Position numbers and translations under genes: made by a program
Origin: Planctomycetota bacterium
GTDB lineage: Bacteria; Planctomycetota; UBA1135
Assembly (NCBI GenBank): GCA_004295085.1
Contig: SHNF01000011.1
Location: forward strand, 1 to 64,000
DNA: 64,000 nt
Direction of reading: 5' to 3'
Part shown: piece after piece, positions 10,232 to 18,210 of the stretch
Position numbering within the stretch: the first letter of the stretch is position 1
Layout: each line of letters starts with the position of its first letter
The notes under the pieces: model-generated
What the model saw: the letters and a program-made list of their open reading frames with translations, nothing else
Told to the model about the DNA's origin: nothing
Database searches by the model: none

Positions 10232-11542
10232 CTACTTGCGGAACTTGACGCGCTGCAGGATGATGTCGGAGATCTCGCGCCCGGCGGCCAGGCCCATGTT
10301 GTTGTCGAAGCTGTAGTGGATGCCGCCGTAAAGGCGCGACACTGCGGCTTCGTCCGAAGCCTGCGTGAAGGAGGTGAAGCTGCGCGTGCCGAAGCCGTAC
10401 AGCGTGCCGGTGTCGTCGGTGAACGTCACGTCCCCCAGCAGATCGGTGAGCAGGCTGGAAGCCGCGCCCGATTGGGACGAGTGGCCCGAGCTGTACGAGG
10501 GGAACGGCGGCGTCACGATCAGCGGCACCCAGGCGGCGTCGATGTAGTCATTGATGTAGGTGATCGGGCGCAGGAGGTTGTAGGTGTACTTGTCGTTCCA
10601 GCAGGCGATGAAGGCGTCGGCCACGCCCAGGCCGATGCGGGCGTAGCCCTCGGCGGCCACGGCCAGGTCATAGCCGTGCTGCTGCGTCACCTGGCGCAGG
10701 ATGCGCACCCAGTGGCCGGGCGGCGTGCCCGTGCCGGGGCCGTCGGCCCAGAACTGCGCGATGTTGATCTGGTCCGCGGTCAGGGTCTGGCTGACCGTGT
10801 ATACCTCGTTGGCCGCCGCGTAGAAGGCCGAGCTCGGGTCCGTGCTGAACGCAATGTGCGGGCCGGCGGTGCACTGGCCCGGGAACACGATGCCGAACGT
10901 GCGCAGGCGTCCCCAGCAGGGCTGCGCCGGCGGAGCGAAGGCCGGCGGCGTCGGCTCCCACAGGCCCGGGCCCACCGGAGCCGTGTACGGGCAGTTGTTG
11001 TACTCGGCAAAGCCGTCCTGCGCAGCCCAGGCGAGCACCGCCGCGGCGATGGCCTGGCCGAAGTTGCGCGAGCGCTGGGCGACCGCGTCCGGCACCTGCT
11101 TGGGCGGGGAGGCGAAGTCGTCGATGAACGCCTGCTCCAGCGCGTCGATGCTGGCGAGCACGCCGGCGTTGGTGTACAGCCCGCGCAGCACCGCCGCGGA
11201 GGCGGCGTTGGCGGCGCTCGGCCAGTGGTAGGCGACGCCCTGGTTCACCTTCGGCAGCTTGGTCAAGGCGTTGAGCTGACCGGCCAGCGAGCGGTGCTCG
11301 CGCATGCCGGGGACAACCGACTCGTAGAAGGCGACGCCCCAGTAGCCGATGGCGCGTGAGGCCACCATGGGTGGCTGCGGCTGGAAGCGGACGGCGTCGT
11401 ACAGCTGATCCGCCCAGGCGGAGGCGACATCGGCGTTGTAGCGGTCGGCCGGCGGCGACTGCCCGTCTTGCTGGGCAGGAGTCGTGCTTGTGACCGCCAG
11501 CGCCAGGCAGGCAATGGCTCCAGTTTGGATCCAGGATTTCAT
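10232..11542 (-). CDS. Secreted vanadium-dependent haloperoxidase / PAP2-superfamily protein
   Basis: Probable vanadate-dependent haloperoxidase, which oxidises halides with hydrogen peroxide, or a related acid phosphatase; both use the same fold. From the ATG at 11542 it is 436 aa with a signal peptide (MKSWIQTGAIACLALAV..., cut near AQQ). The three vanadate/phosphate-binding motifs are all in the C-terminal third: K...R in KYTYNLLRPITY, PSYSSGHSS (PSxxSGH) and SRLYGGIHYSFD (SRxYxGxHxxxD). The open frame extends to 11671, but only the internal ATG gives a signal peptide. It is divergent from the second FG-GAP gene with 170 bases between starts, where the promoters of both should lie; I see no clear hexamers. 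Confidence 0.9.
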   Translation of the reverse strand: MKSWIQTGAIACLALAVTSTTPAQQDGQSPPADRYNADVASAWADQLYDAVRFQPQPPMVASRAIGYWGVAFYESVVPGMREHRSLAGQLNALTKLPKVNQGVAYHWPSAANAASAAVLRGLYTNAGVLASIDALEQAFIDDFASPPKQVPDAVAQRSRNFGQAIAAAVLAWAAQDGFAEYNNCPYTAPVGPGLWEPTPPAFAPPAQPCWGRLRTFGIVFPGQCTAGPHIAFSTDPSSAFYAAANEVYTVSQTLTADQINIAQFWADGPGTGTPPGHWVRILRQVTQQHGYDLAVAAEGYARIGLGVADAFIACWNDKYTYNLLRPITYINDYIDAAWVPLIVTPPFPSYSSGHSSQSGAASSLLTDLLGDVTFTDDTGTLYGFGTRSFTSFTQASDEAAVSRLYGGIHYSFDNNMGLAAGREISDIILQRVKFRK

Positions 11543-11712
11543 GGGAACACCGTTGACTCGGGGTAGGAAGGGCGGGAGGAAGAAGGTAGGTATGGCCCTT
11601 GCAGCTTCCAGAATACCACCGGTGCCAGAGCCCGGCACCTGGCGGCGGCCGCGCGCGCAGCGCAGCCGCAAGAAACCTGCGTAACCCTTTGTGGCGAAGC
11701 CGTGATCGGAGC

Positions 11713-13266
11713 ATGCTCAAGCTCGGTCGCGATGTCTTCCTGGGGTCCGGCGCCGCCGCCCTCGCAGCGTGGTGCGGTCTGGGCCTTCCCTTGCCCGCGC
11801 AGTGCGATCCGGTGCAGGAAGCGAAGCTGCTGGCCTCCGACGGCGGCTCTTACGACCTGTTCGGCAGCGCTGTGGGCCTGGACGGCGACTTCGCCGTGGT
11901 CGGCGCGCGGCAGGATGGATCCGGCTTCGAGGGCTCGGCCTACGTGTTCGAGCGCCGCGGCGGCGTGTGGGGCGAGGCCGCCAAGCTGCGCGCCTTCGAC
12001 GCGGCGGCGGATGATCGCTTCGGCTACGCCGCCGCCCTCTCCGGCGACAGCATCGCCATCGGCGCGCCCAATGACGACGACCGCGGCGCGTTCAGCGGTT
12101 CCGTGTACGTGTACGAGCGCCGCGGCGGATTCTGGCTGCTTGCTCACAAGCTGCTGGCGGCCGACGGCTCTGCGGACGACGCCTTCGGCGCCGCGGTGGC
12201 CCTCTCCGGCGCGGTCCTGGTCGCCGGCGCTGACTGCGCCGATCCGCGTGGGTTCAGCTCCGGCGCCGCCTACGTGTTCGAGCGCAGCGGCGGCGCCTGG
12301 ATCCAGACGGCCAAGCTGGTGCCGGCGGACGGCGCCGCGCTGGATTCTTTCGGCTTCTCCGTGGCCGTCGACGGCGATTGCCTGGTCGTCGGCGCCTATG
12401 GCGCGGACCAGGCCGCCCCCGACGGTGGTGCCGCATACGTGTTCGAGCGCAGCGGCGCGGACTGGGTCGAGACCGGAAAGCTGCTCGCGCCCGATGCCGG
12501 CGATCACGATTACTTCGGGCAGTCCGTGGCCATGCGCGCCGGGCGGATCGTGGTCGGCGCCCCCCTGCACGACGGTCCGCACCTGATCGCGGGCGCCGCC
12601 TACGTGTTCGAGAAGCTGGGGGCAGCGTGGCGCCCCTCGGCCCGGCTGCAGCCGTTCGACCCGGAGCGCGGCGAGCGCTTCGGGCTGTTCGTGGCCGCCG
12701 GCGACGCTCTGCTCGCGGCCAGCTCGACCTCCAGCGCGCCAGGAGGGGCGCTGTTCCTGTTCGAGGAGGTCGCCGGCAGGTGGACGCAGACCAGCCGCAT
12801 CGCCGCCGCGGACATGCTGGGCTTCGAGGAGTTCGGCCACGGCCTCGCCGTCGCCGGCGACTCGGTGATCACGGGAGCGCTGTCCGACGACGACCTGGGC
12901 CCCTTGTCGGGCTCCGCCTACGTGTTCCGCGCGTCGACGGCAGCGGCCTGCCCGCGCCTGACGCTGGCCGGCGCCTGCGGAGGCCTCATGAGCTGCCGCG
13001 CGCAGGGTCTCACGCCCGGCGGCGCCGCGGCATTCTTCGCCAGCTCGCAGCGGCGCGCCTTCACGCTCACCGGAGCCGCGTGCCACGGCATCACCCTCGA
13101 CCTGCATCCGCCGTTCCAGGGCAGCAGTCCGTTCGTGCTGGTGGATGCGGACGGCGACGGCGGCGTCGGCGCCAGCGCGTACGCGCCGCCAGGGCTGTGC
13201 GGCCGGCTGCGCGTGCAGGCGCTGGACCTGAGCGCGTGCCGCAAGACCAACTATGTGGACCTGTGA
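11713..13266 (+). CDS. Secreted FG-GAP-type seven-repeat protein with shared C-terminal domain
   Basis: Extracellular beta-propeller protein of 517 aa; function unknown. From the ATG at 11713 there is a signal-like N-terminus (DVFLGSGAAALAAWCGLGLPLPA). Seven repeats follow, each with the pattern L-x-A-x-D...D-x-FG-x-x-V-A-L-x-G-D...V-x-GA...G-x-AYVFER, the subtype annotated as FG-GAP (PF14312) and different from the calcium-loop type at 8659. Residues 413-517 (bases 12949-13263) form the C-terminal domain also found on five other secreted proteins in this window; here it has extra cysteines (CPRL, AGAC, MSCR, AACH, GLCG, SACR). It ends six bases before the convergent hydratase gene. Confidence 0.87.
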   Translation: MLKLGRDVFLGSGAAALAAWCGLGLPLPAQCDPVQEAKLLASDGGSYDLFGSAVGLDGDFAVVGARQDGSGFEGSAYVFERRGGVWGEAAKLRAFDAAADDRFGYAAALSGDSIAIGAPNDDDRGAFSGSVYVYERRGGFWLLAHKLLAADGSADDAFGAAVALSGAVLVAGADCADPRGFSSGAAYVFERSGGAWIQTAKLVPADGAALDSFGFSVAVDGDCLVVGAYGADQAAPDGGAAYVFERSGADWVETGKLLAPDAGDHDYFGQSVAMRAGRIVVGAPLHDGPHLIAGAAYVFEKLGAAWRPSARLQPFDPERGERFGLFVAAGDALLAASSTSSAPGGALFLFEEVAGRWTQTSRIAAADMLGFEEFGHGLAVAGDSVITGALSDDDLGPLSGSAYVFRASTAAACPRLTLAGACGGLMSCRAQGLTPGGAAAFFASSQRRAFTLTGAACHGITLDLHPPFQGSSPFVLVDADGDGGVGASAYAPPGLCGRLRVQALDLSACRKTNYVDL

Positions 13267-13272
13267 ACGCGC

Positions 13273-14058
13273 TCAGCGGCCCTGAAAGCGCGGGGCGCGC
13301 TTCTCGGCGAAGGCCGCCAGTGCTTCCAGGCGGTCCTGGGTCGGCACGATGCGCTGGTAGCAGGCGTACTCGTGTTCGAGTGCGGCTTTCACCGGCAGGT
13401 CCAGGCCGCCGTCCACGGCCGCCTTGGCTGCGCGCAAGGCCAGCGGCCCGTTCTTGAGCAAGGCCTCGAGCACATGCTCCGCTTCCGCCCGGGCTCCTCC
13501 CGCCGGCGCCGTGAAGTTCACCAGGCCGCTGGCCCTGGCTTCCGCAGCGCCCAGGCGCCGCGCCAGCAGGATCAGCTCCTTGGCCCTTGCCGCTCCGACC
13601 AGGCGCGGCAGGCGCACGCAGCCTCCGGCGCCCGGGATGATGGCCAGTGAGGTCTCGGTCAGCCCGATCTCAGCCGTCTCGTCCATGACGCGCAGGTCGC
13701 AGGCCAACGCCAGCTCGCAGCCGCCGCCGAGGCAGGCACCGTTGATGGCGGCTACCACCGGCTGGGGCAGGGATGCGACGTCGTCCATGGCGCCGCGGAT
13801 CTGGACCACGAATTCCTGCACCTGCGCCGCGCTGAAGCCGCGCCGTTCCTTCAGGTCGGCGCCGGCGCAGAACGCCCTGTCCCCGGCGCCGGTGATCCCG
13901 ACCACCCAGACGTCGGGGTCGGCGGCCAGGGCGGCGCAGTGGTCGCGCAGCTGCCGCAGCGCGGGCAGCGACAGCGCGTTGCGCGCCTCCGGGCGGTTCA
14001 GCGTCAGCCAGGCCGCGTGGCCGGCTCGCTCCAGCAAGACCAGGCGGGCGTCGCTCAT
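13273..14058 (-). CDS. Enoyl-CoA hydratase/isomerase, probably methylglutaconyl-CoA hydratase
   Basis: Crotonase-family enzyme of 261 aa. The oxyanion-hole motifs are visible: FCAGADLKER and GACLGGGCELALACD, followed by GLTETSLAIIPGAGG with RLPRLVG, which resembles AUH-type methylglutaconyl-CoA hydratases. The immediately upstream gene is HMG-CoA lyase, overlapping by ATGA (14055-14058); hydration of 3-methylglutaconyl-CoA and cleavage of HMG-CoA are the last two steps of leucine breakdown, so that substrate is the best guess. A generic short-chain enoyl-CoA hydratase cannot be excluded. No carboxylase or dehydrogenase genes of the pathway lie nearby. Confidence 0.88.
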   Translation of the reverse strand: MSDARLVLLERAGHAAWLTLNRPEARNALSLPALRQLRDHCAALAADPDVWVVGITGAGDRAFCAGADLKERRGFSAAQVQEFVVQIRGAMDDVASLPQPVVAAINGACLGGGCELALACDLRVMDETAEIGLTETSLAIIPGAGGCVRLPRLVGAARAKELILLARRLGAAEARASGLVNFTAPAGGARAEAEHVLEALLKNGPLALRAAKAAVDGGLDLPVKAALEHEYACYQRIVPTQDRLEALAAFAEKRAPRFQGR

Positions 14059-14963
14059 GCAAGGGTGAGTGCGCGCAGCGTGCGGCCGGGAAGCGTATGG
14101 CCGAGGACGCCTTCCAGGAAGCGCCCGGCCGCTGCGACGGCCTGCAGGTCCACCCCGGTCTCGACCTGCATGCGCTGGAACAGCGCCACCAAGTCCTCGG
14201 TCGCCAGGTTGCCGGCCGCGCCGGGCGCGTATGGGCAGCCTCCGGTGCCACCCACGGCCGCGTCGAAGGAAGCCACGCCGGTTTCCCAGCCCGCAACCAC
14301 GTTGGCCAGGGCCGCGCCGTAGGTGTCGTGCAGGTGCAGTCCCAGCCGCTCTCCCGGCAGCATGTCTTGCGCGCGCGCACACAGTGCGCGCACCGCCAGC
14401 GGCTGGGCCACGCCCAGCGTGTCGGCGAGCACCACCTCGTCGGCCCCGCAGTTCACCAGGAAGGAGACCAGTTCGAGCACGCGCTCCGCCGCGACGGGAC
14501 CCTCGTACGGGCAGCCGAAGGCCGTGGACAGCGAGGCCCGGCTGTGGATGCCGGCCGCGCGCGCCCCCGCCAGCACGCGGCGCGCCTCCTCCATGCTGCG
14601 CGCCACCGAGCAGTTGAGATTGGCGCGGTTGTGGCTTTCGCTGACCGAGAACACCAGCGTCAGCAGCCGCAGTCCGCTGGCCGCCAGCCGCTCGAAGCCG
14701 CGGAAGTTCGGCACCAGCGCGCCCAGGCGCACGCCGCCGGCCCAGCCGGCGGCGTGCAGCTGCGCGCTCAAGTCGTCGGCGTCGGCGAGCTGGGGGATGC
14801 GGTCCGGGCGCACGAAGGAGGTGACCTCGATGCCCCAGGGCCTGGCGGTCGCCAGCCGGCGGATCAGCTCGAGCTTGACCTCGGTGGTCAGGACCGTGCT
14901 CTCGTTCTGCAGCCCGTCGCGGGGGCCAACCTCGTACACGCGCACGCGTTGCGGACCGGGCAT
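14055..14963 (-). CDS. Hydroxymethylglutaryl-CoA lyase
   Basis: Cleaves HMG-CoA to acetoacetate and acetyl-CoA, completing leucine catabolism. The 302-aa protein begins with the DRE-TIM barrel motif YEVGPRDGLQNE, has the metal-site LHLHDTYG, and the lyase signature AVGGTGGCPYAPGAAGN with its catalytic cysteine, then ATEDLV. Its start overlaps the stop of the glycosyltransferase gene upstream (TGATG, 14961-14965), and its stop overlaps the hydratase start, so all three are in one operon. The link of leucine catabolism to a surface-sugar operon is unusual. Confidence 0.93.
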   Translation of the reverse strand: MPGPQRVRVYEVGPRDGLQNESTVLTTEVKLELIRRLATARPWGIEVTSFVRPDRIPQLADADDLSAQLHAAGWAGGVRLGALVPNFRGFERLAASGLRLLTLVFSVSESHNRANLNCSVARSMEEARRVLAGARAAGIHSRASLSTAFGCPYEGPVAAERVLELVSFLVNCGADEVVLADTLGVAQPLAVRALCARAQDMLPGERLGLHLHDTYGAALANVVAGWETGVASFDAAVGGTGGCPYAPGAAGNLATEDLVALFQRMQVETGVDLQAVAAAGRFLEGVLGHTLPGRTLRALTLA

Positions 14964-16006
14964 CAGCGCTCCAACTCCACCATGAGACGGCGGACGTGGC
15001 CCTGCAAGCAGAATTCCGCCCGCGCGCGCTGCGCCGCTGGCACGAACTCCCCCCGCCGCTCCCGCATCAGCTGGTAGGCCGCGAGCGCCGCCTGCGGGCT
15101 GTCGGCCACGGCCAGCAGCGGCATGCCGACCAGCTCGCAGATGCCGGCCTCGGCCGTGGTGATGACGGGCACGCCCGACGCCACCGCCTCCAGGCACACC
15201 AGCGAAAAGGCGTCGTAGCGTGTCGGATGCAGCAGGCACGCGGCCTGCGCCAGAGCCGCCCGGAATCCTCCGTCCCAGCCGTGCAGGAACACCTGCTGGA
15301 GGTCCTGCGCGCCGATGGCGCGACGCAGGTGCGCCGGCGAGGCGCCCCACATGCGCAGGACGGCCCGCGGCCAGCGGCGCGCCAGCTCCTGGAACCAGCG
15401 CACGGCTTCGGCCGCGCCCTTGAGGCGCGCGTCCCGGCCGCAGAACAGGAACAGCGGCGCGCCAGACTCCGGCTGCGTGCGCGGCGCCGGCACCGGCGCG
15501 GCCAGCGGCGGCGGCAGCACGGCGCAGTCCACGTCCGCGCGACGCGCGCGCAGCTCGCGCGCGACCTTGGGCGAGCCGGCCAGGACGCGCGCGCAATGCT
15601 GGAGCGTGCATTCTTCCAGGCGCTCCAGCGCGCGCGCCTTCCAGCCGGCCAGGCCGCGGGCAGCGCACGCGCCGCGCGCCTGGCGCAGGTGCGGCGCCGA
15701 GCCGCCGTGCGCCTGGTAGATCGCCCCCGGGAAGGGGATCGCGCGCACTGCCAGCACGCGCTCGGGCCGCAGCGCGAGCGCGGCGTCGGCGATGCGCTCG
15801 GCGTCTCTGCGATCGCGCCACGGCCGCGGCCAGGCGCTGGCGCGCACCGGCGCCGGGATCACGCCGTGCGGCGGCGTCCGGCCGGCGTCGCGCGCCACAA
15901 GGAACACGTCGTGCCTGGCTGCCAGCTCCGCCAGCACCGGCTCCAGGTACGACTCGAGGCCGCCGTGGCCGCGCCGCCACCGATCCAGCAGGACCGCGAT
16001 GCGCAC
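14963..16006 (-). CDS. GT4-family glycosyltransferase, LPS core type
   Basis: Predicted cytoplasmic-face glycosyltransferase (347 aa) of the GT-B fold, adding a sugar to a lipid-linked acceptor. The N-terminus RIAVLLDRWRRGHGGLESY has the glycine-rich acceptor loop of WaaG/GT4 enzymes; the C-terminal half carries LFLFCGRDARLKG and the donor-site motif DAFSLVCLEA followed by SGVPVIT. In that EX7E motif the first Glu is Asp. Seven bases separate it from the Kdo/LPS-kinase gene upstream, a neighbour typical of WaaG (WaaP), which supports a role in lipopolysaccharide core assembly. The sugar cannot be told from sequence. Confidence 0.85.
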   Translation of the reverse strand: MRIAVLLDRWRRGHGGLESYLEPVLAELAARHDVFLVARDAGRTPPHGVIPAPVRASAWPRPWRDRRDAERIADAALALRPERVLAVRAIPFPGAIYQAHGGSAPHLRQARGACAARGLAGWKARALERLEECTLQHCARVLAGSPKVARELRARRADVDCAVLPPPLAAPVPAPRTQPESGAPLFLFCGRDARLKGAAEAVRWFQELARRWPRAVLRMWGASPAHLRRAIGAQDLQQVFLHGWDGGFRAALAQAACLLHPTRYDAFSLVCLEAVASGVPVITTAEAGICELVGMPLLAVADSPQAALAAYQLMRERRGEFVPAAQRARAEFCLQGHVRRLMVELER

Positions 16007-16013
16007 TGCCGCC

Positions 16014-16790
16014 TTACCCGTAGCGCGGAACGTGGCGGCGGATGCGGCGCGACTTGGCCAGGATGGCGCGCACCCAGCGCCGCGCCTCGGCGTCGCCGCG
16101 CGCCTTGCCCAGGTACCGCAGGAGGAAGCGCAGGCGCGCCGAGCGGCTCACCGCCGAAGGCGCTGAGGATTCGAGCGCGGCCAGGTCCTTCACCAGCCAG
16201 CGGCGGCGCGGCGGCGCTCCCCGGCCGACGCGCGCCAGATCGATCAGCCACAGGCGCCCATCCAGCCCGCGCAGGACGTGGCCGCAGTACAGGTCGCGGT
16301 GGAAGAAGCCGGAATCGTGGAAGCGACGCACCAGGCCGGCGAGCGCGTGCAGCGCCTGCCCCTGCGCAGCGTCGCGGCGGCGCAGGAACTGGTGCAGCGG
16401 ATCGCCGTCCACCGCGCGAGTCAGGAGAAAGGACCGGACCGGTGCGCCCACGGCGGCGCCGCCTTCGCCCACGGCCACGCGCGCCGGCACCTCGAAGCCG
16501 GCGCGGTCCAGCGTCTCGATGTTGTCCCACTCGCGCCGGGCGGGGCTGCGGCGGCCGCGCAGGCGCTCGCCCAGGGACAGACCTCGGTATATCTTCAGGT
16601 ACCAGGCGCTGCCGCCGACTGGGATGCGGTACGTGCAGCGCTTCCCGGCGGCGCGGGCCACGGTTCCCGTGTAAGCCAGGGCGCCCTCCAGGCTGTCCAG
16701 GCCCAGTGCGCGCAGTCCATCCACGGCGTCGGCCGCCGCCAGCACGCGGCCGGAATCAAGGGGGACGCAGCAGGAGGGCGTGGCAGGCAC
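16014..16790 (-). CDS. Lipopolysaccharide (Kdo/heptose) kinase family protein
   Basis: WaaP/KdkA-like kinase that phosphorylates core sugars of LPS. The active-site block is clear near the C-terminal half: FHDSGFFHRDLYCGHVL then LWLIDLARV, equivalent to HRDxYxxH and IDxxR of this family. The start is chosen at GTG 16790 (258 aa), because the longer open frame overlaps the divergent dehydrogenase gene and begins with low-complexity sequence; no ATG is available. The gene leads the operon Kdo kinase, GT4, HMG-CoA lyase, hydratase. It is evidence for an LPS outer membrane. Confidence 0.8.
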   Translation of the reverse strand: MPATPSCCVPLDSGRVLAAADAVDGLRALGLDSLEGALAYTGTVARAAGKRCTYRIPVGGSAWYLKIYRGLSLGERLRGRRSPARREWDNIETLDRAGFEVPARVAVGEGGAAVGAPVRSFLLTRAVDGDPLHQFLRRRDAAQGQALHALAGLVRRFHDSGFFHRDLYCGHVLRGLDGRLWLIDLARVGRGAPPRRRWLVKDLAALESSAPSAVSRSARLRFLLRYLGKARGDAEARRWVRAILAKSRRIRRHVPRYG

Positions 16791-16797
16791 GGTCGTG

Positions 16798-16826
16798 GCG
16801 ACACGGGGGCGGCGAAACAGTAAGAT
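16798..16826 (+). promoter_or_regulatory. Possible sigma-70 promoter for the dehydrogenase gene
   Basis: GCGACA (16798-16803, four of six to the -35 consensus) and TAAGAT (16821-16826, four of six to the -10 consensus) are 17 bases apart, placing a start of transcription near 16833, about 40 bases before the ATG. An AGGAAAG lies at 16854-16860, rather far (11-14 bases) from the ATG at 16872. Confidence 0.4.
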
Positions 16827-16871
16827 TTTCGGCTCCCTTTGCGCCCAGGGCGCAGGAAAGACACCGAACCC

Positions 16872-18149
16872 ATGGCCCAGGCTGTCGCCACCCCCCCCAC
16901 GAGCTCCACCGAGAACAATCCCTACGAGCAGATGCTGCGCCGGCTGCGTCCCGCGGCCGAGATTTTGCAGCTGGACGAGGGGACGTACCGGATTCTCGCC
17001 ACCCCCGCCAAGGAGCTGACGGTGGCGGTGCCGGTGCGCATGGACGACGGCTCGCTCCAGGTCTTCACTGGCTACCGGGTGCAGCATTCCACCACCCGCG
17101 GGCCGGCCAAGGGCGGCATCCGCTACGACCTCAACGTCAGCCTGGACGAGGTCAAGGCCCTGGCGGCGTGGATGACCTGGAAGTGCGCCGTGGTCAACGT
17201 GCCCTTCGGCGGGGCCAAGGGCGGCGTGATCTGTGATCCGCGCACGATGTCACAGGGCGAGCTGGAGCGCCTGACGCGCCGCTACACCGCCGGCATCCTG
17301 GACATCATCGGGCCGGACCGGGACATCCCGGCGCCGGACGTCAACACCAATGAGCAGATCATGGCCTGGTTCATGGACACCTACTCCATGCACGTGCGCA
17401 TGCCGCAACCGGCGGTGGTGACCGGGAAACCTATCGGGCTGGGCGGCTCGCGCGGCCGGCGCACCGCCACCGGCCTGGGAGTGTGGTTCGTGGTGCGCGA
17501 GGCCCTGCGCTACCGCAAGATGGAGGGTCCGGTGCGCGTGGTGGTCCAGGGCAGCGGCAACGTCGGCGGCATCGGCGCCGAGTTCCTGCATCGCAACGGA
17601 CACAAGGTCGTCGGCATGTCCGACGTCTTCGCCGCGATCCACAACCCGAAGGGGCTGGACGTGCCCAAGGTCCTGGAGCACCTGGGCCGGACCAGGTCGC
17701 TCGAGGGCTATCCCGACGCCGAGCGCATCCCGCACGAGCGGCTGCTGGAGCTGGACTGCGAGGTCCTGATCCCGGCGGCGGTGGAGAACCAGATCACCAG
17801 CCGCAATGCCGACCGGATCAAGGCGCGCGTGATCGTGGAGGGCGCCAACGGCCCGACCACCGCCGAAGCCGACCGCATCCTGGAGCAGAAGGGCGTGTTC
17901 GTGGTGCCGGACATCCTGGCCAACGCCGGCGGCGTCACCGTGTCCTATTTCGAATGGGTGCAGGACCGCATGGCTTACTTCTGGGAGGAGGAGGAAGTGA
18001 ACCAGCGCCTGGAGCGCGTCATGGTGCGCTCCTTCAACGACGTGGTGGCCACCGCGGAGAAGTTCTCGACCAGCCCGCGCCTGGGCGCCTACCTCCTGGG
18101 CGTGGAGCGCGTGGCCTACTGCCTGCGCATGCGCGGCCTGTACGCCTGA
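16872..18149 (+). CDS. Glu/Leu/Phe/Val dehydrogenase, probably glutamate dehydrogenase
   Basis: Catalyses reversible oxidative deamination of an amino acid, most likely glutamate to 2-oxoglutarate. The 425-aa length and motifs fit: [23 protein letters not shown] with the substrate lysine, [15 protein letters not shown] with the catalytic lysine, [14 protein letters not shown], and the dinucleotide fold [11 protein letters not shown], where the GxGxxG-like loop suggests NAD rather than NADP. C-terminal [15 protein letters not shown] is typical of glutamate dehydrogenases. The ATG at 16872 is preferred. The gene stands alone between divergent and convergent neighbours and ends in a good hairpin. 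Confidence 0.93.
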   Translation: MAQAVATPPTSSTENNPYEQMLRRLRPAAEILQLDEGTYRILATPAKELTVAVPVRMDDGSLQVFTGYRVQHSTTRGPAKGGIRYDLNVSLDEVKALAAWMTWKCAVVNVPFGGAKGGVICDPRTMSQGELERLTRRYTAGILDIIGPDRDIPAPDVNTNEQIMAWFMDTYSMHVRMPQPAVVTGKPIGLGGSRGRRTATGLGVWFVVREALRYRKMEGPVRVVVQGSGNVGGIGAEFLHRNGHKVVGMSDVFAAIHNPKGLDVPKVLEHLGRTRSLEGYPDAERIPHERLLELDCEVLIPAAVENQITSRNADRIKARVIVEGANGPTTAEADRILEQKGVFVVPDILANAGGVTVSYFEWVQDRMAYFWEEEEVNQRLERVMVRSFNDVVATAEKFSTSPRLGAYLLGVERVAYCLRMRGLYA

Positions 18150-18156
18150 GAGTCCC

Positions 18157-18190
18157 GCGGGGTGGCGCCGCCGGCGCGACGCCACCCCGC
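18157..18190. terminator. Bidirectional hairpin terminator
   Basis: GCGGGGTGGCG (18157-18167) pairs perfectly with CGCCACCCCGC (18180-18190) across a 12-base loop. It lies seven bases after the glutamate dehydrogenase stop and 20 bases beyond the stop of the convergent sugar dehydrogenase gene. No T-run follows on either strand. Confidence 0.65.
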
Positions 18191-18210
18191 TGCGGGCCAG
18201 GTGCCGTCCT

